Shown: one piece after another, positions 1 to 5,044 of the stretch
Position numbering within the stretch: position 1 is the first letter of the stretch
Layout of the letters: each line of letters starts with the position of its first letter
Source of the DNA: Psychrobacter sp.
Lineage (GTDB): Bacteria > Pseudomonadota > Gammaproteobacteria > Pseudomonadales > Moraxellaceae
Direction of reading: 5' to 3'
Length of the DNA stretch: 5,044 nt
Assembly (NCBI GenBank): GCA_012270355.1
Contig: JAAXIL010000195.1
Span: 1-5,044, forward strand
Translations under genes and position numbers: made by a program
The notes under the pieces: generated by a model
Seen by the model: only the letters and a program-made list of their open reading frames with translations
Told to the model about the DNA's origin: nothing
Database searches by the model: none

Positions 1-60
1 ACCCCCCCCCGCCCGACCCACCCACCCCCAAACGCACCACCGCAGCCACGGCCCCCCCTG
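1..60. other. C-rich, probably miscalled sequence at the window end
   Basis: These 60 bases are almost all C, G and A on the plus strand, with a single T at base 59 and C runs up to nine long. They lie inside pgi. The pgi frame survives without a stop, but residues that the family conserves are replaced mostly by glycine, alanine, valine and arginine, in the stretch matching [20 protein letters not shown] of E. coli PGI (recalled sequence). Substitution toward G in the minus-strand reading direction without indels is typical of G-biased base calling at the end of short reads. This is inference; no read data are visible. Confidence 0.7.
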
Positions 61-508
61 TCACCCCTCGCCACAGCTCGCCCCGAATTTGCGCAACCAT
101 GTCTTCCATTTTATCGAGTGTGTCATGGATATCTTTAACAATATTAACACCTTCAAGCTCAAGCGTCGCATCGGTAGGCAGACGCAAAGCCGTATGTAGA
201 GCGGGGCGTTTTTCACTGACATTCACCGCCTCACCTGACAACATGGCTGCTATTTTGTCCGTCAAGTTTTTTTCTTCTGCCAATTCCAGCAACGTGTGCC
301 AAACCTGCTGATCAATTAACTGCTTACTAAAATCCAAATGAATACCACAAGCAGAAGCCTGAAACTCCTCTACTCGGTTCCATGCATTGGCTGCATGATT
401 TGTATTACTGGTAACTTCACTGTCTTCAGCAAATAAATCGGTAAGCGAATATGGATGGGTAGCAAGCTCAGTTAATCTTTGCCAAGCAGTCGCCACTGAT
501 TGAGTCAT
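1..508 (-). CDS. pgi: Glucose-6-phosphate isomerase, N-terminal part (runs off the window)
   Basis: Cytosolic enzyme that interconverts glucose 6-phosphate and fructose 6-phosphate in glycolysis, gluconeogenesis and sugar-nucleotide supply. The frame opens with ATG at 508-506 and stays open to the window edge, giving 169 residues of a family usually about 550 long. PGI landmarks: AWQRLTELA (8-16), DLFAED (24-29), FSKQLID (60-66), SGEAVNVSEKRPALHTALR (91-109), IRGELWRGVTG (141-151) and a degraded phosphate-binding motif LGVGGS (160-165), normally followed by DLGP. Here GGGG follows instead, from the aberrant G-rich bases 1-60, which probably are sequencing error. The start lies 4 bases past the galU stop with only a weak Shine-Dalgarno, so translation is probably coupled to galU. 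Identity is firm; the last 20 or so residues should not be trusted. Confidence 0.93.
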   Translation of the reverse strand, partial: MTQSVATAWQRLTELATHPYSLTDLFAEDSEVTSNTNHAANAWNRVEEFQASACGIHLDFSKQLIDQQVWHTLLELAEEKNLTDKIAAMLSGEAVNVSEKRPALHTALRLPTDATLELEGVNIVKDIHDTLDKMEDMVAQIRGELWRGVTGGAVAAVVRLGVGGSGGGG

Positions 509-512
509 GGCT

Positions 513-1379
513 CTAACCTATGCCAACCAATTGATGATTGGCAAATTCAATAAACGCTTGCATATAAGTGGTTAGATTGCCAGCATCGTGGCTTTCGCCA
601 GTCATCACCATGATGTCCACGCCATGCGAGGCTATCAGTGCATCAATCGCATCGGTTAATTGAATTTCACCGCCGACAGTGGGTTTGGCATCTTTTAGAT
701 AATCAAACACCGCCCCATCGAACACATAACGCCCAACAATCGCTAGGTTGGATGGGGCATCTTCGAGTTTTGGTTTTTCGACAAATCCACTAACCGCTGC
801 TCCCGTCTGACCTACTGGCACGCTTCTGCCTTCAGTTAACCGAGCAATACCATATTTGTGCACATCACTGTCCGCCACTTCTTCTACCAAAATCTGCGTT
901 TTGCCCGTATCTTTAAAAGCCTGACACATTTTTGCTAGGTTGTCCGTTTTATAATCGGTCGAAAACGGACTTAGAATCACATCTGGTAATAACACGGCAA
1001 ATGGCTCATTACCCACAATATTCCTTGCTTGAGCAACCGCATGACCCAGACCCAAAGGCACACCTTGTCGCACACTACTTACCGAGACATTTTTCGGAAG
1101 AAAATTTAGCGAATCCGCCAATTCATCTTTGCCTTTTGCCCTGAGTTTATTATCAAGCTCCGCATTGATATCAAAGTAATTTTCAATCGCCTGCTTTTGG
1201 GCGTGATTGACAAGAATGATATGCTCAATACCTGCGGCAATCGCTTCTTCAACCACATATTGAATACAAGGTTTATTGGCAAGCGGTAACAGTTCTTTGG
1301 GTACAGACTTAGAAAGTGGCAACATTCGAGTGCCGAATCCTGCCACGGGCAATACGGCGTACTTGACTTGTGTAATCAT
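513..1379 (-). CDS. galU: UTP-glucose-1-phosphate uridylyltransferase (UDP-glucose pyrophosphorylase)
   Basis: Makes UDP-glucose and pyrophosphate from UTP and glucose 1-phosphate in the cytosol; UDP-glucose feeds capsule, LPS core, UDP-galactose and UDP-glucuronate synthesis. The 288 residues form one nucleotidyltransferase domain of normal length for bacterial GalU. Visible motifs: nucleotide-binding AGFGTRMLP (13-21) followed by SVPKELLPL (25-33); QGVPLGLGHAV (105-115); LPDV (131-134), whose aspartate should bind the metal; VEKPK (200-204); GGEIQLTDAI (236-245); GESHDAGN (261-268), the place of the family's substrate-binding DCG motif. The ATG at 1379 has the ribosome site AGGGAAG at a proper distance. 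The stop TAG at 515-513 is 4 bases before pgi. A galU-pgi pair recalls polysaccharide precursor loci in Moraxellaceae such as the Acinetobacter K locus, though ugd is absent between them here. Confidence 0.96.
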   Translation of the reverse strand: MITQVKYAVLPVAGFGTRMLPLSKSVPKELLPLANKPCIQYVVEEAIAAGIEHIILVNHAQKQAIENYFDINAELDNKLRAKGKDELADSLNFLPKNVSVSSVRQGVPLGLGHAVAQARNIVGNEPFAVLLPDVILSPFSTDYKTDNLAKMCQAFKDTGKTQILVEEVADSDVHKYGIARLTEGRSVPVGQTGAAVSGFVEKPKLEDAPSNLAIVGRYVFDGAVFDYLKDAKPTVGGEIQLTDAIDALIASHGVDIMVMTGESHDAGNLTTYMQAFIEFANHQLVGIG

Positions 1380-1381
1380 GA

Positions 1382-1388
1382 CTTCCCT
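1382..1388 (-). promoter_or_regulatory. Ribosome binding site of galU
   Basis: AGGGAAG on the minus strand, two bases before the ATG at 1379, with its GGGA core at about 4 bases distance. It supports this ATG as the start. The rest of the 57-base gap from the DHH gene (1380-1436) holds no strong hairpin with a T tract and no convincing promoter; a TATAAA at 1396-1391 is too close to the start codon to serve as a usual -10 box. Confidence 0.6.
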
Positions 1389-1436
1389 GATTTATAGTCG
1401 TGTGCATTTATGATGAGAATAGATTGTGATTAGCAA

Positions 1437-2420
1437 CTATGCTTGATAATGATTTTGCACGGTTTTAATAAATTTGCCTAATTCCGTTATGGGTAATTCA
1501 TTCACGCCGGCTGCCCCTTCTCGCCCACCGCCAGTGGCAAACTGACTACAAATGGTACTTGCCCCAAAGGGATTTGATTTTGGTGCTCTCAGGCTAATGG
1601 TGTATGACCCTTTGTCGTTGATTGTTGCCACAACAATGGCTTGCTCAGGATGCTGTGCCGCCAACTGATTGCCATACGTGCCACTGATGCGACGTGCCCA
1701 GTCCGCATCTTCTAAGATGACTGCTCGAACCTGTCCTTGTTCAATTACCTCAGCATTTTGAGCATGCTGCATGTCATTTTTATAACCCGCTTGTAGGGTA
1801 GCAAATGGTGAGCTGGCATCGTCAATCACCTCAAATGGTGACGCATAATTCATCAGTTTTAGATAAAGCTCATCAGGGGCAAAATGCAAATCAGAAACCG
1901 CACTGCCGTAGCCATTATAGTTAACAAGCACGCCAAATTCTTTGAGTTGGTCTCGTTGTGCCTCGCTGAAACCCAGACGGTTTACCTGTTCATTGGCAAC
2001 ACCATCCAAACCATCACCGAATGCAGCAGCAACTGCCCATGAAGCATACGCATCATCCAGCCTGTCGTTAACAAGCAAAGCGGTGCAGACCGTTGGTACA
2101 GTATCAATTTTGGTTGTTAATTTGGGATGATCAAACAACTTATCCGCTTTGTGATGATCACAATAAAACAGCGATTCACAGAAAGGCAAAATTTGCTCGA
2201 CAGCTTCCGCATTCTTATCAAACGACACATCCAATACAGTCAGGACCGCATCTTGTGCTATTTTGGTATCTACCTGTTTTACCAAGCTGATATCACGCTT
2301 CACCCCTGTCACCAAAACTTGCTTATCTTTGGCGACAGGATTGGCTTTCCGCCACTGCACTAAGGACAAAATACCATCGGCATCCCCATTAAAAATATCG
2401 ATATACATTTGATTTGACAT
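1437..2420 (-). CDS. DHH/DHHA1-family phosphoesterase, candidate PAP phosphatase or nanoRNase-like
   Basis: The 327 residues have the DHH superfamily layout: motif I FNGDADGI (10-17), motif II LDVSFDKN (63-70), motif III CDHHKAD (87-93), motif IV GDGLDG (135-140), then a DHHA1 domain ending in GGGREGAAG (297-305). The aspartates and histidines of the DHH part that bind two metals, normally Mn, all appear present. The family cleaves phosphoesters in short RNA, cyclic dinucleotides, PAP or polyphosphate; NrnA members act on nanoRNA and PAP. The DHHA1 signature, usually GGGH, has Arg300 in place of His, so substrate handling may differ. It lies 21 bases after cysC and before galU, on the same strand. 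Next to an APS kinase, hydrolysis of PAP left over from PAPS use is an attractive role, but this is inferred from context. No signal peptide or membrane segment is seen, so it is cytosolic. Confidence 0.88.
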   Translation of the reverse strand: MSNQMYIDIFNGDADGILSLVQWRKANPVAKDKQVLVTGVKRDISLVKQVDTKIAQDAVLTVLDVSFDKNAEAVEQILPFCESLFYCDHHKADKLFDHPKLTTKIDTVPTVCTALLVNDRLDDAYASWAVAAAFGDGLDGVANEQVNRLGFSEAQRDQLKEFGVLVNYNGYGSAVSDLHFAPDELYLKLMNYASPFEVIDDASSPFATLQAGYKNDMQHAQNAEVIEQGQVRAVILEDADWARRISGTYGNQLAAQHPEQAIVVATINDKGSYTISLRAPKSNPFGASTICSQFATGGGREGAAGVNELPITELGKFIKTVQNHYQA

Positions 2421-2426
2421 GACAGA

Positions 2427-2432
2427 TCACCT
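2427..2432 (-). promoter_or_regulatory. Ribosome binding site of the DHH gene
   Basis: AGGTGA on the minus strand, six bases before the ATG at 2420. Good match and spacing, so this start is preferred over the next Met, at residue 5. The site lies wholly within the 21-base gap after the cysC stop, which suggests cotranscription with cysC. Confidence 0.65.
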
Positions 2433-2441
2433 GTACCCGAC

Positions 2442-3056
2442 TTAAGCTTTTTTTACCATCTTAATGTAGTCATTGGCGATCAAATAATCGATGACTTCCC
2501 AAGCAACGGTTTCAATGTCCTTACCATGCGTTTCCACCCGAATTTCAGGATTTTCGGGGCACTCATAGGGTGAGTCGATGCCAGTGAAGTTTGGAATCTC
2601 ACCCGCTCTTGCCTTTTTATATAAACCTTTGGGATCACGCTTTTCGCATTCTTCAAGTGGGGTGTCAACAAAAATCTCAATAAAGTCCTTGCCGACAATT
2701 TCTCTTGCCGTTTGACGGTCTGATATGAAAGGGGAAATAAATGCGGTACTGACAATCAAACCTGCGTCATTAAACAGTTTACTCACCTCAGTGATGCGAC
2801 GAATGTTCTCAACCCGATCAGCATCGGTGAAGCTAAGGTCTTTGTTTAACCCATGACGCACGTTATCGCCATCCAACAAGTAATTGGGATATCCTCGTTC
2901 ATGAAGAATTCTATCGACAGCATTGGCGAGGGTAGATTTCCCTGAGCCCGACAGTCCTGTGTACCATAAAACACATGGGATGTTGCCCAAGCGTTGGCGA
3001 CGCTCGTCGGTAGATACGGCGGCATTGTGCCAAACGATATTGGTTGCTTTTGTCAT
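2442..3056 (-). CDS. cysC: Adenylyl-sulfate (APS) kinase
   Basis: Cytosolic kinase that phosphorylates APS with ATP to give PAPS, the activated sulfate used for assimilatory reduction or by sulfotransferases. The 204 residues match the usual length of about 200 for a stand-alone CysC. Seen in order: WHNAAVSTDERR (9-20), typical of the CysC N-terminus; Walker A GLSGSGKS (34-41); LDGDNVRHGLN (61-71) for APS binding; RRITEVSKLFNDAGL (86-100); FISPF (106-110) around the family's conserved serine; and KGLYKKARAGEIPNFTGIDS (143-162), the lid and substrate region. It is not fused to CysN or Sat, and no ATP sulfurylase gene is in the window, so APS must be made from genes elsewhere. It sits between a candidate sulfate permease (39-base gap) and the DHH phosphoesterase (21-base gap). 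The ribosome site is weak (GAGTG, about 4 bases before the ATG). Confidence 0.97.
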   Translation of the reverse strand: MTKATNIVWHNAAVSTDERRQRLGNIPCVLWYTGLSGSGKSTLANAVDRILHERGYPNYLLDGDNVRHGLNKDLSFTDADRVENIRRITEVSKLFNDAGLIVSTAFISPFISDRQTAREIVGKDFIEIFVDTPLEECEKRDPKGLYKKARAGEIPNFTGIDSPYECPENPEIRVETHGKDIETVAWEVIDYLIANDYIKMVKKA

Positions 3057-3095
3057 TATTCACTCGCTTAGTTAAAAAAAGTTTAAAAAATCAGA
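3057..3095 (-). other. Short T-tract spacer between permease and cysC
   Basis: The 39 bases after the permease stop contain, on the coding strand, runs of six and seven T separated by AAAC. No GC-rich stem precedes them, so this is not a recognisable intrinsic terminator and readthrough into cysC is expected. Such homopolymers are prone to length variation but lie outside both reading frames. Confidence 0.4.
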
Positions 3096-4856
3096 CTAAA
3101 AAGGATAAACCACTGGAATCATAATACCACACACAATCAAACAGACTAAGGTAATGAGTGTCCCTACTCGGGCAAAGTCCCCAAAACGATAAATGCCCGT
3201 GTTATAAATCATCAAATTGGTCTGATAGCCAAATGGACTGATAAACGAACAAGATGCTCCAAAACATACGGCAAGGATAATGGGATATGGGTTGATATTC
3301 ATCCCTGCTGCCAAGCTATAAGCAATCGGAAACATCAGTGCCGCTGCGGCGTTGTTGGTCAAAAGCTCGGTGATGGCAATGGTCAGCACCATCACTCCCA
3401 TCAACATCCAAACGGGAGACAGCCCCGCTAAACTATGCCCTGCAAACTCAGCAATCTGAGTGTCTAGCCCAACCGCTTGCATGGCATTTGCCAAACATAA
3501 TGCACTGACCACAATCAACCAAATCGACAATGGAAAATGCCTTTGGATTTCATTGACACTCAAACTTTTAGTCGCCATCAGTGCTGCAAATAAAAATATG
3601 GCAGTGCTAAAGAGCGACACCCCTGCCACCAAAGATATGGCTATCATTGCCAAAAAACCGAATACAACCAGCTTTTCCCGCCATCCGGTCAACACATTGT
3701 CTGGTGTGATGCCAGAGAGCACAAAAAAGTTTTTACGCAAGTTGCGGCGTGTGGCAAAGTCTGGACCCGTTGCCAGTAGCAACAAATCCCCCGCTTTTAG
3801 CCGAACCTCACCCAGTTTGCCACTTACCCGACCACTGTCTCGACGCACCGCCACCACTGCCGCATCAAATTTTGCCCGAAATCCGGTAGATTTTAAGGTA
3901 TTTCCGACCAGTGTCGAATCTTGCTTGATGGCAACTTCGGTGAGCTCTTGAATGGGTAACCCATTGGTTTGAGCAAACAACTTAAGTCCTTCAAACTGAT
4001 TGAGTAGCTGAATCTTACTCACATCACCACTGAACATCAGCTTATCGCCAGCTTGAATAACTCGGTAATGGGTGACAGGAGCAATCACCCGATCGCCTCG
4101 CACGATTTCCACCAAAAACAAGTCATTTAGCTGTCGCAATCCTGCTGCCTCGACAGATTTCCCCACCAATGGCGAGGTTGCCTCCACTTTTGCTTCAACA
4201 AAGTACTCGTCGATGCTTGCTTTTTGCATTTGTCTAGCGGGCAAAAAAAGGCTCGTAAAATACAAAACCACCGCACCCACCACAAACAACACGACACCAA
4301 TCGGCGTTAAATCAAAAAAACCAATCGCCGAATGTCCTTCTTTTACCCACATACTATTCACGACAAGATTGGTAGAGGTGCCGATCAGAGTCATCGTCCC
4401 GCCTAGCGTCGCCGCAAAACACATGGGCATCAGCACCCGAGACGTATTGACATTCGGATTGCTTTGAATGCTACTCATGAGGGCTGCCACCACCGCTGTA
4501 TTGTTCAAAATGGCAGAAGTTACTCCCGAAAATCCAATCGTACGCACGATGGAGGAACGCTCAGATTTAGCAAACAAAAAACGGGTCAGACGAGTCAAGA
4601 TACTGGTTTTTTCAAGAGCAAATGAAATGAGTATCAGCATAACTAAGGTTGCCAACCCTTCATTCGCCGCATTCTCTAATAATATAGAAGCATCAATCCA
4701 ACCTAATGCAAATAGCAGTAGCAAAACACCGCCAAAAATGGCGGTGGTATGCTGTTGGAACTTAACAAGTAAAGCGATTAACGTGACTAGAATTAACACC
4801 ATCAGCCACATGGATAGGGTCATTAAAGAAGATACACCAAAAAATGGAGCACTCAT
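3096..4856 (-). CDS. SLC13/DASS-type permease with two TrkA_C domains, probable sulfate transporter
   Basis: Inner-membrane ion-coupled anion transporter of 586 residues. The N-terminal half has hydrophobic segments at about 16-31, 39-55, 66-82, 107-128, 141-168 and 183-205. A soluble region follows (about 214-385) with two TrkA_C (RCK_C) repeats, recognisable from VGKSVEAAGLRQLNDLFLVE (231-250) and VGNTLKSTGFRAKFDAAVVA (317-336), each followed by an AGD(K/L)L strand. The C-terminal half has more segments at about 394-425, 444-463, 482-497, 501-518, 524-540 and 563-584. Paired family motifs are visible: LNNTAVV (117-123) with IGTSTNLVVNS (158-168), and LLTNNAAAAL (498-507) with SPFGYQTN (540-547). 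This architecture is shared with SAC1/SLT-type sulfate transporters and other anion permeases, so substrate is not fixed by sequence; the following cysC argues for sulfate. Start uncertain: AAGG touches the ATG with no spacing, and Met12, Met16 or Met19 are in-frame alternatives. Confidence 0.9.
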   Translation of the reverse strand: MSAPFFGVSSLMTLSMWLMVLILVTLIALLVKFQQHTTAIFGGVLLLLFALGWIDASILLENAANEGLATLVMLILISFALEKTSILTRLTRFLFAKSERSSIVRTIGFSGVTSAILNNTAVVAALMSSIQSNPNVNTSRVLMPMCFAATLGGTMTLIGTSTNLVVNSMWVKEGHSAIGFFDLTPIGVVLFVVGAVVLYFTSLFLPARQMQKASIDEYFVEAKVEATSPLVGKSVEAAGLRQLNDLFLVEIVRGDRVIAPVTHYRVIQAGDKLMFSGDVSKIQLLNQFEGLKLFAQTNGLPIQELTEVAIKQDSTLVGNTLKSTGFRAKFDAAVVAVRRDSGRVSGKLGEVRLKAGDLLLLATGPDFATRRNLRKNFFVLSGITPDNVLTGWREKLVVFGFLAMIAISLVAGVSLFSTAIFLFAALMATKSLSVNEIQRHFPLSIWLIVVSALCLANAMQAVGLDTQIAEFAGHSLAGLSPVWMLMGVMVLTIAITELLTNNAAAALMFPIAYSLAAGMNINPYPIILAVCFGASCSFISPFGYQTNLMIYNTGIYRFGDFARVGTLITLVCLIVCGIMIPVVYPF

Positions 4857-4898
4857 CCTTATAACGTATTTATTATTTTCAACTTAATGAAAATACAA
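4857..4898 (-). other. AT-rich leader of the permease, possible promoter location
   Basis: These 42 bases between the end of recognisable soxB similarity and the permease ATG are strongly AT-rich. AAGG (4860-4857) abuts the ATG, an unusual zero spacing. A TTGAAA at 4885-4880 resembles a -35 box, but the only TATA-like hexamer after it, TATAAG (4866-4861 region), is about 13 bases away, too short for a standard sigma-70 promoter. I therefore see a likely place for initiation but no specific promoter. If the operon starts here, part of its control region may lie within the soxB relic. Confidence 0.3.
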
Positions 4899-5044
4899 AA
4901 CATTGTAATTTAATACCTGAGATAATCCCTCCCAAATTTTAAGAGCATGATCATAAAGACCAGCACTTGCGTCCCATAAATAATTTGATCTAATAATAGT
5001 AGTATTTCAACCGGAATTTCCTCCACCACACCATCCTTACTCCA
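4884..5044 (-). pseudogene. soxB: Decayed fragment of sarcosine oxidase beta subunit gene (runs off the window)
   Basis: Translated from base 5042 downward, this stretch gives GW.GGGNSG, then [20 protein letters not shown] (5006-4947) and [15 protein letters not shown] (ending 4899). It follows the SoxB sequence I recall, in the order [41 protein letters not shown], near residues 60-115 of a protein of about 410. SoxB is the flavin-bearing subunit of heterotetrameric sarcosine oxidase, which demethylates sarcosine. In-frame stops TAA (5039-5037) and TGA (5009-5007) stand where the family has Lys and Arg, each one base from AAA and CGA. Similarity is lost after 4899 and a third stop follows at 4886-4884. 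About 300 downstream codons are missing, so the gene is dead. It lies on the same strand as the permease; whether more of the sox operon survives beyond the window cannot be seen. Confidence 0.88.

Noticed and set aside
99..311. Plus-strand 70-codon open frame
   Set aside because: It lies antisense to the pgi N-terminal region, which has clear family motifs on the minus strand.
1391..1419. Promoter in front of galU (TTCTCA, 17 bases, TATAAA)
   Set aside because: Transcription would begin about five bases before the ATG and would cut off the good ribosome site; more likely chance in AT-rich spacer.
1394..1440. Inverted repeat ATAGTTG / CGACTAT flanking the galU leader
   Set aside because: Seven pairs including one G-U, with a loop of over 30 bases and overlapping the DHH stop; too weak to call an operator or terminator.
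1942..2363. Overlapping plus-strand small open frames
   Set aside because: They are antisense to the DHH domain with intact motifs; no recognisable product.
2480..2755. Minus-strand 91-codon open frame inside cysC
   Set aside because: A different frame of the same strand within a complete APS kinase gene; basic, motif-free translation.
3061..3095. Intrinsic terminator after the permease, suggested by T runs
   Set aside because: No GC-rich stem precedes the T runs; only short A/T complementarity is present.
3460..4887. Long plus-strand open frames opposite the permease (3460-3951, 4072-4467, 4468-4887)
   Set aside because: They are antisense to a well-supported membrane protein, have low-complexity Ser/Thr/Lys-rich translations and no family motifs.
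5007..5039. The in-frame TAA and TGA in soxB as recoding or readthrough sites
   Set aside because: TAA and TGA together, replacing ordinary Lys and Arg, plus loss of the downstream three quarters of the gene, point to decay rather than recoding.
4911..5044. A stop-free minus-strand frame entering from the window edge and ending at 4913-4911, about 44 codons, hydrophobic
   Set aside because: It overlaps the soxB relic in another frame, has no start in the window and matches no family I recognise; the soxB frame has a strong family match, so this is a shadow.

Overview
The window carries one tight run of genes, all on the minus strand, read from high to low coordinates. Protein content, moderate base composition and gene style suggest a gammaproteobacterium, most likely Moraxellaceae (Psychrobacter or Moraxella type). 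That assignment is recalled from protein resemblance, not from a search.

Layout in direction of transcription: (1) 5044-4884, a decayed fragment of the sarcosine oxidase beta subunit gene (soxB) with in-frame stops; (2) 4856-3096, an SLC13/DASS-type permease with two TrkA_C domains in its central loop; (3) 3056-2442, APS kinase cysC; (4) 2420-1437, a DHH/DHHA1 phosphoesterase; (5) 1379-513, UTP-glucose-1-phosphate uridylyltransferase galU; (6) 508-1, the first 169 codons of glucose-6-phosphate isomerase pgi, cut by the window edge. Gaps between the intact genes are 39, 21, 57 and 4 bases with no convincing terminator, so one operon, or two joined ones, is plausible. There is no gene-free stretch longer than 300 bases.

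Two functional halves can be read. The upstream half looks like a sulfate module: a candidate sulfate permease, the kinase that turns APS into PAPS, and a phosphoesterase of the superfamily that includes PAP (3'-phosphoadenosine 5'-phosphate) phosphatases, which could clear the by-product of PAPS use. The downstream half, galU-pgi, supplies UDP-glucose and interconverts hexose phosphates, as in polysaccharide precursor loci of related bacteria. ATP sulfurylase (cysDN or sat) is not in the window.

Two things need care. The soxB relic is visible only in translation and sits directly upstream of the permease. The first 60 bases are almost pure C/G on the plus strand and break conserved pgi residues while keeping the frame, which looks like G-biased base-calling error at a contig end rather than biology. 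I found no mobile element, CRISPR array, tRNA or rRNA. No wholly new system stands out; the most original hypothesis is the permease-cysC-DHH set as a self-contained PAPS production and PAP recycling unit.
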